In this document: one piece after another, positions 25,237 to 32,624 of the stretch
Layout: each line of letters opens with the position of its first letter
Numbering within the stretch: the first letter of the stretch is position 1
Translations under genes and position numbers: made by a program
Notes under the pieces: generated by a model
The model's input: only the letters and a program-made list of their open reading frames with translations
Databases searched by the model: none
Told to the model about the DNA's origin: nothing
NCBI RefSeq assembly: GCF_002973525.1
Contig: NZ_PVEN01000014.1
Span: 124,001 to 188,000, forward strand
Length of the DNA stretch: 64,000 nt
Direction of reading: 5' to 3'
Source of the DNA: Paraburkholderia sp. BL21I4N1
GTDB lineage: Bacteria > Pseudomonadota > Gammaproteobacteria > Burkholderiales > Burkholderiaceae

Positions 25237-26121
25237 GTGGATAAATTCGTCAGCATGGAAATCTTCGTCGCGGTGGTCGAGGCGGGCAGCCTGACGGCGG
25301 CGGCCGAGCGGTTTGACATTTCGTCGGCAATGGTCGGTAAACATATCCGTGCGCTCGAAACCCGGCTGGCGACGCGGCTGCTGACCCGCACCACGCGCCG
25401 GCAAAGTCTGACGGAGATCGGCCGGCAGTATTACGAGCAATGCAGACGCATTCTGGCCGACGTGAAGAATGCCGAGTCGCTCGCCGAGGCGATGGCCGCC
25501 GCGCCGCGCGGCGTGCTCAAGGTAACCGTGCCGCTGACCTATGGCGTCGAAGTGTTCGCGCCGGCCATGACCGACTACCTCACCGCATGGCCGGACGTGA
25601 TCCTCGAACTCGATCTCTCGAACCGTGTGATCGATCTGGTGGAAGAGGGCTTCGACGCGTCCGTGCGGATCGGTCATCTGGCGGAGTCGAGTTTCGTCGC
25701 GCGGCCGCTGAAGCCTTACCGGATGCGCGCGTGCGCGTCGCCGGCGTATCTGGCGCGGGTCGGCACGCCACGCACGCCGGCCGATCTGGTGGACCACGAA
25801 TGTCTGGGCTTTCTGCACTGGGGCCGCGAAGGATTGTGGCGGCTCGATGGCGAGACGCTTGCGGAAAACCAGTTGCGCGCCGGACGATTCCGCGCGAACA
25901 ACGGACAGGCGCTGAAGGTGGCCGCGTTGCGCGGATTCGGCCTGGTGTTGCAGCCGGAGGCGCTGCTCGCGCGGGAGATCGCTAGCGGCGAGCTGGTGTC
26001 CGTGCTGGAAGATTATCTGCCCGACGGCGCACCGGTTCATCTGGTCTATCCGCGCGACCGGCGCGCCACGCCGAAGCTCACCAGTTTCATCGACTTCGTG
26101 ATAGAGCGCTTCGGCGTGTGA
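25237..26121 (+). CDS. LysR family transcriptional regulator
   Basis: A 294-aa LTTR of the CrgA/AaeR-like group. It begins VDKFVSMEIFVAVVEAGSLTAAAERF and continues MVGKHIRALETRLATRLLTRTTRRQSLT. The binding domain has ASVRIGHLAESSFVARPL and LRGFGLVLQPEALL. The start is GTG with AGGAAA nine bases before it; an internal ATG at 25255 would cut into the first helix. It is divergent from the LTXXQ-protein gene across a region with a 9-bp dyad. Confidence 0.9.
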   Translation: MDKFVSMEIFVAVVEAGSLTAAAERFDISSAMVGKHIRALETRLATRLLTRTTRRQSLTEIGRQYYEQCRRILADVKNAESLAEAMAAAPRGVLKVTVPLTYGVEVFAPAMTDYLTAWPDVILELDLSNRVIDLVEEGFDASVRIGHLAESSFVARPLKPYRMRACASPAYLARVGTPRTPADLVDHECLGFLHWGREGLWRLDGETLAENQLRAGRFRANNGQALKVAALRGFGLVLQPEALLAREIASGELVSVLEDYLPDGAPVHLVYPRDRRATPKLTSFIDFVIERFGV

Positions 26122-26200
26122 TCCGCCGCACGACTTCGCCGCCCGCCGCTCAAGACGCGCGATAATCCGCTCCACCGTTGACCTTCTTCCTTCGCCCTCG

Positions 26201-26659
26201 ATGAGACCTCCGCGCCTCGACCAACTCGACGACCTCGACCGTAACCTCGTTGCGCTGCTGCAAGCCAACGCGCGCGAAAGCGTCGCCAATCTCGCGCGTC
26301 AGCTGGACGTGGCGCGTACCACCGTGATTGCCCGCATCGCGCGGCTCGAACGCAGCAATGTGATCGCCGGCTATAGCGTGCGGCTTGGGCAGGACGTGCT
26401 CGATTCGAGCATCGTCGCCTATGTCGGCATCATCATCGCGCCCCGGCATGGGCCGGCCGTGCAGAAGCGGCTCGGCAAGATGCCGGAGGTGCAACTGCTG
26501 TGCGCGGTGAGCGGCGAGTTCGACTACGTGGCGTGGCTGCGCGCCGATTCGCCCGACCGGCTGAACGATCTGCTCGATGAGATCGGCGGATTGGAGGGCG
26601 TGGAGCGCACCACGACGTCGATCATTCTGGCGCGCAAGATCGATCGCGGCATGGTGTGA
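26201..26659 (+). CDS. Lrp/AsnC family transcriptional regulator
   Basis: A 152-aa feast/famine regulator. The N-terminal HTH is LDRNLVALLQANARESVANLARQLDVARTTVIARIARLE. The C-terminal RAM effector domain runs from IVAYVGIIIAPRHG to TSIILARKIDRG. It lies 243 bp upstream of, and in the same direction as, a saccharopine-dehydrogenase-like gene that is its likely target. The effector is probably an amino acid such as lysine, by context only. Confidence 0.92.
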   Translation: MRPPRLDQLDDLDRNLVALLQANARESVANLARQLDVARTTVIARIARLERSNVIAGYSVRLGQDVLDSSIVAYVGIIIAPRHGPAVQKRLGKMPEVQLLCAVSGEFDYVAWLRADSPDRLNDLLDEIGGLEGVERTTTSIILARKIDRGMV

Positions 26660-26713
26660 GCGGGTGCGGCCACCATTCCCCGCAGCCCCGCCGTTTACGC
26701 CGTTTTAACAACT

Positions 26714-26753
26714 TTTCGACATATTGACTGATAAGTTCGTCATAACGTCGAAA
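26714..26753. promoter_or_regulatory. Spaced dyad upstream of the saccharopine-dehydrogenase-like gene
   Basis: TTTCGAC (26714-26720) and GTCGAAA (26747-26753) are perfect 7-bp arms whose centres lie 33 bp apart, about three helical turns, inside an AT-rich patch. This suits an Lrp-type multimer. Confidence 0.5.
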
Positions 26754-26902
26754 TTCATGGTCATATCGCAGCATTTTGCGCGTATGAACTGTTTTTGCTT
26801 CTCCCTAAACTGTTGCTCAAGGGTTCAGCCCGCCGGGCGCGGCGCCACAGCGCAGCGCACTTCCCAAGCTGGAGACAGCAGTCAGAGAATCAGGAGAAGC
26901 GC

Positions 26903-28000
26903 ATGAAAGTAGCCATTGTTGGCGCAGGTTTGATCGGTCACACCATCGCCCACATGTTGCGTGAAACCGGCGACTACGAAGTCGTCGCGTTCGACCGCGA
27001 TCAACACGCGCTCGATAAGCTCGCCGCCCAGGGGATTCCGACGCAGCGCGTCGACTCCGCCGATGCCGCCGCGCTGCGGGCGGCCGTGCAAGGCTTCGAT
27101 GCGCTCGTCAACGCGTTGCCGTATTACCTCGCGGTGAACGTGGCGTCGGCGGCCAAGGGCGCGGGCGTGCATTACTTCGACCTGACCGAAGACGTGCGCG
27201 CCACTTCCGCGATCCGTGAAATCGCGGAATCCGCCGATCACGCGTTCATGCCGCAGTGCGGTCTCGCACCGGGTTTCATCGGCATTGCGGCGCACGAACT
27301 GGCGAACCGCTTCACCGAAATCCGCGACGTCAAGATGCGGGTCGGCGCGCTGCCGGAATTCCCGACCAATGCGCTGAAGTACAACCTGACGTGGAGCGTG
27401 GACGGTCTGATCAACGAGTACTGCCAGCCGTGCGAAGCGATTCGCGACAGCCGCACGCAGTGGGTGCAGCCGCTCGAAGGCCTCGAACATTTTTCGCTCG
27501 ACGGCACCGAATACGAAGCCTTCAATACGTCCGGCGGCCTCGGCACGCTGTGCGAAACGCTGGCCGGCCGCGTCGAATCGCTCGACTACAAGTCGGTGCG
27601 TTATCCGGGTCACCGCAACCTGATGCAGTTCCTGCTGGAAGACCTGCGTCTGGCCACCGACCGCGACACGCTGAAGAACATCATGCGCCGCTCGGTACCG
27701 TCGACCGCGCAGGACGTGGTGCTGGTGTTCATCACCGTGAGCGGCATGCGCGACGGTCAACTGGTGCAGGAAGTCTTCACCCGCAAGATTTTCGCGAAGA
27801 CGGTGTGCGGCGTGCCGATGAGCGCGATCCAGATCACCACGGCCGGCGCGATGTGCGCGGTGCTCGACCTGTTCCGCGAAAAGAAGCTGCCGCAAAGCGG
27901 TTTCGTGCGCCAGGAGCAGGTGTCGCTGCGCGACTTCCTCGCGAACCGGTTTGGGCAGCTGTATGAAGGGCAGTCGCTGGATGCGATGGCGACGGTCTAA
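26903..28000 (+). CDS. Saccharopine dehydrogenase family oxidoreductase
   Basis: A 365-aa NAD(P)-dependent enzyme. It begins with a Rossmann fold, MKVAIVGAGLIGHTIAHML, and has the family's YYFDLTED-type segment (VHYFDLTEDVRAT), GLAPGFIGIAAHELA, and RYPGHRNLMQFLL. Length and layout fit L-lysine 6-dehydrogenase or a saccharopine reductase-like enzyme. AGGAG lies before the ATG. The neighbouring Lrp regulator supports an amino-acid role. A terminator follows at 28050-28089. The exact substrate remains an inference. Confidence 0.85.
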   Translation: MKVAIVGAGLIGHTIAHMLRETGDYEVVAFDRDQHALDKLAAQGIPTQRVDSADAAALRAAVQGFDALVNALPYYLAVNVASAAKGAGVHYFDLTEDVRATSAIREIAESADHAFMPQCGLAPGFIGIAAHELANRFTEIRDVKMRVGALPEFPTNALKYNLTWSVDGLINEYCQPCEAIRDSRTQWVQPLEGLEHFSLDGTEYEAFNTSGGLGTLCETLAGRVESLDYKSVRYPGHRNLMQFLLEDLRLATDRDTLKNIMRRSVPSTAQDVVLVFITVSGMRDGQLVQEVFTRKIFAKTVCGVPMSAIQITTAGAMCAVLDLFREKKLPQSGFVRQEQVSLRDFLANRFGQLYEGQSLDAMATV

Positions 28001-28049
28001 GATCGGGTGGCGCCGCGAGACGCGGCGGGCTTCGAATCGAGGACTCTGG

Positions 28050-28089
28050 AAACGCTCCGTATTGACGGTTAGTCATGCGGGGCGTTTTT
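28050..28089 (+). terminator. Rho-independent terminator
   Basis: AAACGCTCCG pairs with CGGGGCGTTT (one U-G pair) around an 18-base loop, ending in five T. It lies 50 bp after the saccharopine-dehydrogenase-like gene. Confidence 0.65.
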
Positions 28090-28174
28090 GTTTCCGCGCT
28101 ATGTCGGGGCGATCTCGAGGGCGACGCTCGGGCGGTTTTCAAACGGCGCCTGGGTAGCGTGATGCCAACGCCGC

Positions 28175-28795
28175 CTACACCGGCAACGGCGGCTGCATCG
28201 TGGCGGCCGGATAAGCCTCGCCGATGAGGCGTGCAAGCAGCGCCTCATGATCCGCCGATGTCGGCGCGGTGTTGTCGAACATCAACAGATCGTCACGCGT
28301 CTCACCGTGCGGCACGAAGCGGCGCTGCCGGTATTCGTCCCAATGCGCGAGCTTGTACGCGTCGTTCGGATTGCCTCGCTCGACGATGCGCCGATGCGCG
28401 GTTTCTTCGTCCGTGTAGACCCACACGACCCTGAGCGCGACTTTGTGGCCGACTCCCAGCCAGGCGCGATCGAACAGCCGCCGCTCACGCACTTCACGCG
28501 ACAGCGGGGCGACCACCAGCGCGCTCACACCGAGTTCGAGATTGTCGCGGGCGGTGTCGATCAGGCTGCGATATTCCGGGTCGCGCAGATGTTGCAGGAA
28601 CAGCGGGCTGTCGCGGTCGTTCGGGTCGCCGGTCAGCATGGCCATCGCGGCCGCGCTGTAGTCGCCGTAGAGCGTGTCTTTGTCGAGCAGGCAGAAGGGC
28701 GCGCCGCTCGCTTGCGTCAGCGGGCCGAACAGTTTCTTCGCGAGCGTGGTCTTGCCCGTGCCCGCGTGGCCGCAAACGAACACCAGATAAGTCAC
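28175..28795 (-). CDS. P-loop ATPase / small-molecule kinase-like protein
   Basis: A 206-aa protein with an N-terminal Walker A motif, FVCGHAGTGKTTLAKKL, and a LLDKDTLYGDY segment. A Lid-like basic part follows (HRRIVERGNPNDAYKLAHWDEYRQRRF). This is the AAA_33 / zeta-toxin-like kinase fold that phosphorylates small molecules. The start is GTG with GGAGGA upstream and overlaps the cydX stop (GTGA), so it is translated with cydX. The substrate is unknown. The pairing with cydX is unusual because cydAB are absent. Confidence 0.82.
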   Translation of the reverse strand: MTYLVFVCGHAGTGKTTLAKKLFGPLTQASGAPFCLLDKDTLYGDYSAAAMAMLTGDPNDRDSPLFLQHLRDPEYRSLIDTARDNLELGVSALVVAPLSREVRERRLFDRAWLGVGHKVALRVVWVYTDEETAHRRIVERGNPNDAYKLAHWDEYRQRRFVPHGETRDDLLMFDNTAPTSADHEALLARLIGEAYPAATMQPPLPV

Positions 28796-28938
28796 GCAGT
28801 ATTGTCCTCCGGCGCGGCCGAGGCGGCGCCGAGTTGCGGGTCACGCGCGAACTTGCCGCCGGCTTCCAGCCACATCACGTTAATGATGCCGAAGCCCAAC
28901 GCCACGCCAATGCCGAGAATCCAGGTGAAGTACCACAT
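28792..28938 (-). CDS. cydX: CydX/YbgT-type cytochrome bd oxidase small subunit, orphan
   Basis: A 48-aa single-span membrane protein. MWYFTWILGIGVALGFGIIN followed by VMWLEAG matches CydX almost residue by residue, including the conserved Trp, Tyr and the Glu after MWL. AAGGAG stands seven bases before the ATG. In E. coli CydX is made from cydABX and stabilises cytochrome bd oxidase. Here no cydA or cydB is present; instead a P-loop kinase gene overlaps its end. A long frame upstream of this ATG shows no coding character. Confidence 0.88.
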   Translation of the reverse strand: MWYFTWILGIGVALGFGIINVMWLEAGGKFARDPQLGAASAAPEDNTA

Positions 28939-29305
28939 TGCAATCTCCTTGATCGAATCTCCGCCGATACGGAGCGTGAAGCATTGCGCATACACACGAT
29001 GGCGAAGACGCTGCTGACAAGCGAGGCGGGCGCGTGGCAACCGAGGGTAAATCCGTAACGCGCCGGACCTGCGCAAGCGCCCCTTTTGCAGCGATGATGA
29101 AGAAGAACGCGGCGGCATGCAAGAGGGCGGAGACAGGTTGGCGCGAGGTCGGCCCGCGGTTGGCCATCCGGCCAGGGTGGCAGAATGGCCGCGCATTGCT
29201 ATCATGCCTGGCAATGGGTGAGCGGGAGCATTCAGGATGGCAAAACATCGCCCCGCACCCTCATAACAAAATCCGCCACGACAACCCGCCACCAGGGAGA
29301 ACCAC
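28939..29305. other. Intergenic stretch, 367 bp, divergent promoters
   Basis: It separates cydX (minus) from the lipoprotein gene (plus). I see only the ribosome site of cydX and a small CTCCG/CGGAG hairpin in its leader near 28961. No gene or known RNA is recognised. Confidence 0.4.
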
Positions 29306-29791
29306 ATGCCTCAGCGCCTGCATTGCCACCTCCGGGCCGGGTTGCTCGCGCTTGCCGCGTCGTCAGCCGCGCCCACGCTCGCGCCGTTCGTCATGTCAAG
29401 CGTCGCGCTGCTGGCCGGTTGCGCCGCCGCCCCGGCCGAGCCGGTGCCGTTCAAGGCGGTGCCGGCCGCGCGCATCGTCCAGCCCGGCTACACCGAGCGG
29501 GGCGACGGACTCGTCGCGGTCGACGTGCGGCGTGAACGTTCGCGCGACGTGATCGTGCGCTTTCGCGACGCACTGGTGTATATCGACGGCGAACAGGTCA
29601 CCGACCTGATGAACGGCGAGCACGTGGTCTTCTATCTCAGCCCGGGCGTGCATCGCATCGGCGTGTCCACGCAGTTCGACCCGGTCGTCGAATTGCCCTT
29701 CACGGTGACGGCGGACACGCGCTATACGAATCGCGCGTCGATCGTCTTCAATGAAGAGCACCGCATCGCGCTGCGCCGGGTCGCCCGATAG
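29306..29791 (+). CDS. Hypothetical outer-membrane or periplasmic lipoprotein
   Basis: A 161-aa protein with a long signal sequence ending in the lipobox LAGC (Cys39), then an Ala/Pro linker. A compact beta-rich domain follows (GLVAVDVRRERSRD; VIVRFRDALVYIDGEQVTDL; GVHRIGVSTQFDPVVELPF). GGGAGAA precedes the ATG. The unusually long leader hints that translation might begin later, but no better start is visible. I recognise no family. It lies ahead of corA with 173 bp between. Confidence 0.7.
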   Translation: MPQRLHCHLRAGLLALAASSAAPTLAPFVMSSVALLAGCAAAPAEPVPFKAVPAARIVQPGYTERGDGLVAVDVRRERSRDVIVRFRDALVYIDGEQVTDLMNGEHVVFYLSPGVHRIGVSTQFDPVVELPFTVTADTRYTNRASIVFNEEHRIALRRVAR

Positions 29792-29964
29792 CGGCGAGCG
29801 CCGCCGCGCGCCAGGCCGGATACGCCACGTTTAACAAATGGATACAAGACGTTCACGCCGGGCCTTTAACATGGCGGATACGTTGACCACCCATGCAGAT
29901 CCCGACCCCGGGCACGCACCCTGCGCAGCTCGGCGGTCTGTTTTCGTTTTCAAGGTAATCCATC

Positions 29965-30942
29965 ATGCTGATCAATTGCGCCGCCTATCAGGACGGCAGG
30001 AAGCTGGCCGATATCGACATCGATAGCATTAGCGACTATGTAGCGCGTCCCGAGTGTTTCGTCTGGGTCGCGCTGAAAGACCCGGAGCCCGACGAACTGG
30101 CCGTGATGAAGCACGAGTTCAACCTGCACGAACTCGCCATCGAAGATGCGCAGAACGGTCACCAGAGCCCCAAGATCGAGGAGTACGGCGAGTCGCTGTT
30201 CGCGGTCATGCACACGGTAGAAATGGACGAAGCGGGCGAACTGCTGATCGGCGAAGTCGACGTGTTCGTCGGCAAGAACTATGTGCTCTCCGTGCGTCGC
30301 GGCACGCGGGCCGGTTTTCAGAACGTGCGCGCCCGCTGCGAGCGCGAGCCGGAACTGCTCAAGGAAGGGTCGGCGTTCGTGCTGTACGCGCTGGCCGACG
30401 ACATTGTCGATCGCTACTTTCCGATCATCGAGGCGATGAACCAGGAGATCGAAGCGCTCGAAGACCGCATTTTCGAGCGCAATAATTCGGCGGCGTCGCG
30501 CGAGATCATTCAGGAACTGTATTCGCTCAAACGCCGCCTCGTGATCCTGCAACACCATATCGCGCCGCTGCAGGAAGCGATCAGCAAGCTGACCGGCGGA
30601 CGCATTCCGAGCATTTGCGCAGGCATGCAGGCGTACTTTCGCGACGTCTACGATCACCTCGAACGGATCGTCAAGATTATCGACGGCCGGCGTGAGCTCG
30701 TGGTGACCGCCGTGCAGGTCAACCTCGGCATGATCTCGCTGGCCGAGAGCGAGGTGACCAAGCGGCTCGGCTCGTTCGCGGCGCTGTTCGCGGTGCCGAC
30801 CATGATCGCCGGCATCTACGGCATGAATTTTCAGAGCATCCCCGAACTGCACTACAAGTACGGTTATCCGCTGTGCCTGACCGTGATGTTCGCGGTCGAT
30901 TGCGTGCTGTACTGGCGCTTTCGCAAGGCGGGTTGGCTGTAA
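29965..30942 (+). CDS. corA: CorA magnesium/cobalt transporter
   Basis: A 325-aa pentameric Mg2+ channel. The cytoplasmic part begins MLINCAAYQDGRKLADI and includes HELAIEDAQNGHQSPKIEEYGE. The two C-terminal membrane helices carry the signature YGMNF (GMN at residues 286-288) with the loop QSIPELHYKYGYP, and a basic tail. This is the 2-TM-GxN pattern with all diagnostic residues. AAGG lies upstream of the ATG. I saw no Mg-sensing leader structure in its 5' region. Confidence 0.95.
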   Translation: MLINCAAYQDGRKLADIDIDSISDYVARPECFVWVALKDPEPDELAVMKHEFNLHELAIEDAQNGHQSPKIEEYGESLFAVMHTVEMDEAGELLIGEVDVFVGKNYVLSVRRGTRAGFQNVRARCEREPELLKEGSAFVLYALADDIVDRYFPIIEAMNQEIEALEDRIFERNNSAASREIIQELYSLKRRLVILQHHIAPLQEAISKLTGGRIPSICAGMQAYFRDVYDHLERIVKIIDGRRELVVTAVQVNLGMISLAESEVTKRLGSFAALFAVPTMIAGIYGMNFQSIPELHYKYGYPLCLTVMFAVDCVLYWRFRKAGWL

Positions 30943-31121
30943 CCCGCGCCTCTCGTTGTCCCCGCTTGCACCCCACGCAATAAAAGTCCAGCATAAGCGA
31001 CCCGCCGGCCTGCGATCTTGCAGCCGGCGGCAAAACGACTACGCGCGGACCGAGCGAGGGACTCTTGCCACACTCAGCCTGCCGGCACGCCTATCCGGCG
31101 CGCCGGTTCGATTCGAACGAC

Positions 31122-31162
31122 TGCAACGCACCGCCGCCCACACGGCATGGCGGTGCGTTGCA
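31122..31162. terminator. 14-bp stem hairpin between corA and the ABC operon
   Basis: TGCAACGCACCGCC and its exact complement enclose a 13-base loop. There is no T-run in either direction. It could end corA transcription or insulate the next promoter, which begins 14 bp later. Confidence 0.45.
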
Positions 31163-31175
31163 ACACCGTGAATCG

Positions 31176-31205
31176 TTGACATTACAGAAAGACTGCGCTG
31201 AGAAT
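31176..31205 (+). promoter_or_regulatory. Sigma-70 promoter of the sugar ABC operon
   Basis: TTGACA (31176-31181) is a perfect -35 box. GAGAAT (31200-31205) follows after 18 bp as a -10 box matching four of six positions. The start site would fall at about 31212, on the operator. Confidence 0.6.
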
Positions 31206-31211
31206 AGGCCT

Positions 31212-31225
31212 CGCAAACGTTTGCG
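31212..31225. promoter_or_regulatory. LacI-type operator CGCAAACGTTTGCG
   Basis: A perfect 14-bp palindrome with the central CG typical of LacI/RbsR operators, placed at the predicted transcription start. The LacI gene at 35452 is the likely binder. Confidence 0.8.
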
Positions 31226-31276
31226 TTTCGCTAGAAATACGGCTCCCGTTGGAGCCCGATAACCCTGGAGATCTGC

Positions 31277-32239
31277 ATGAGCCAACGCATTCGCCGCCGC
31301 CTGTTGACGGCTGCCGTCCTCGTCACCGCTACCGCCGGCTTGCCGCTGTCGTCCGCGTACGCGCAGAGCGCGCCCGCGCACAAGCCGAAAGTCGCGCTGG
31401 TGATGAAGTCGCTCGCCAACGAGTTTTTCCTGACCATGGAAAACGGCGCGAAGGACTACCAGAAACACAACCCCTCCCAGTTCGACCTGATCACCAACGG
31501 CATCAAGGACGAGACCGATACCGCCAACCAGATCCGTATCGTCGAGCAGATGATCGTCTCGAAGGTCGACGCGATCGTGCTGGCGCCGGCTGATTCGAAA
31601 GCGTTGGTGCCGGTCGTCAAGAAGGCGGTGGACGCGGGCATCATCGTTGTGAATATCGACAACCGGCTCGACCCGGACGTGCTCAAGTCGAAAGACCTGA
31701 ACGTGCCGTTCGTCGGCCCGGATAACCGCAAGGGCGCGCAGAAGGTCGGCGACTACCTCGCGAAGAAGCTGAAGGCGGGCGACGAGGTCGGCATCATCGA
31801 AGGCGTGTCGACCACTACCAACGCGCAACAGCGCACCGCGGGCTTCAAGGACGCGATGCAGACCGTCGGCGCGAAGGTCGTGTCGGTGCAATCGGGTGAA
31901 TGGGAAATCGACAAGGGCAACGCGGTTGCGTCGGCCATGCTCAATGAATATCCGAACCTGAAGGCACTGCTCGCCGGTAACGACAACATGGCGATCGGCG
32001 CCGTCTCGGCGGTGCGCGCGGCCGGCAAGCAGGGCAAGGTGCTGGTGGTCGGCTACGACAACATCGGCGCGATCAAGCCGATGCTGAAGGATGGTCGCGT
32101 ACTGGCCACGGCGGATCAATACGCCGCCAAGCAGGCCGTGTTCGGCATCGATACCGCGCTGAAGGCGATCAGCGAGCACAAGAAGCAATCGCAGTTGTCC
32201 GGCGTGGTGGAAACGCCGTGCGATCTGGTGACCAAGTAA
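31277..32239 (+). CDS. Sugar ABC transporter substrate-binding protein (ribose type)
   Basis: A 320-aa periplasmic-binding protein. The signal peptide is RRRLLTAAVLVTATAGLPLSSAYA. The mature part is the Peripla_BP_4 fold: KVALVMKSLANEFFLTMENGAKDY, IVEQMIVSKVDAIVLAP, and ALLAGNDNMAIGAVSAVRAAG. GGAG lies seven bases before the ATG. Related proteins bind ribose, allose or sugar alcohols; the ligand cannot be fixed from sequence. It is first in the operon, and a stem at 32319-32340 follows it. Confidence 0.92.
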   Translation: MSQRIRRRLLTAAVLVTATAGLPLSSAYAQSAPAHKPKVALVMKSLANEFFLTMENGAKDYQKHNPSQFDLITNGIKDETDTANQIRIVEQMIVSKVDAIVLAPADSKALVPVVKKAVDAGIIVVNIDNRLDPDVLKSKDLNVPFVGPDNRKGAQKVGDYLAKKLKAGDEVGIIEGVSTTTNAQQRTAGFKDAMQTVGAKVVSVQSGEWEIDKGNAVASAMLNEYPNLKALLAGNDNMAIGAVSAVRAAGKQGKVLVVGYDNIGAIKPMLKDGRVLATADQYAAKQAVFGIDTALKAISEHKKQSQLSGVVETPCDLVTK

Positions 32240-32624
32240 GGGCGACCCGATCGGCGTGACCCCGCGAGGGGCGCACGCAGTTGAGTAATCAGGCAGTCGA
32301 GTCATCAGGCAGTCAAGCTCCCGGGCGGCATCGCCCGGGAAACAAGTCTCAGCCACGCGAAATCGCGCCGGCGCCGCTGCATGCAGTCTGCATCGCACCA
32401 ACGCGTGAATTCGCGTCTATTCAATAAACGCTCAAGAAACCTGCCGGGCCGCCGTTAATTCCAGAGGTAAGCGTCATGACGGTGGCTGCGCGGCGGGAGG
32501 GAGCGCGGCCATTGGCGCCCGCGCATTTCGCGCATTGGGCCGGCATGACACGTGGCGGCCGGCGCCGGCTTCATGCGAGCGAAATCGCGTGAGGCCGGCC
32601 CGGCCGCCATGAACCAGGATTGCA
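32240..32624. other. Intergenic stretch, 385 bp, inside the ABC operon
   Basis: No gene seen. It contains a 16-bp near-perfect tandem repeat (ATCAGGCAGTC at 32288 and 32304) and a strong hairpin at 32319-32340. It separates the binding-protein gene from the ATPase gene and may set their relative expression. Confidence 0.5.
32319..32340 (+). terminator. Hairpin after the binding-protein gene
   Basis: TCCCGGGCG and CGCCCGGGA form a perfect 9-bp stem around GCAT. With no T-run, it is more likely an mRNA-stabilising stem or partial terminator, as often seen after binding-protein genes. Confidence 0.6.

Larger units (their letters stand above)
30943..31276. other. Intergenic stretch, 334 bp, with hairpin, promoter and operator
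   Basis: No gene. It holds a 14-bp perfect inverted repeat (31122-31162), a short palindrome GTTCGATTCGAAC (31106-31118), and the promoter and operator of the sugar ABC operon. The first part is ordinary 3' flank of corA. Confidence 0.6.

Noticed and set aside
28939..29307. N-terminal extension of the cydX frame to about 171 codons
   Set aside because: The extra part is Arg/Pro/Ser-rich and unlike any CydX; the internal ATG has a strong ribosome site and gives a full-length CydX.
31101..31125. GGTTCGATTCGAAC resembling a tRNA T-arm
   Set aside because: No acceptor, D-arm or anticodon arm can be built around it; it is only a short palindrome next to a larger hairpin.
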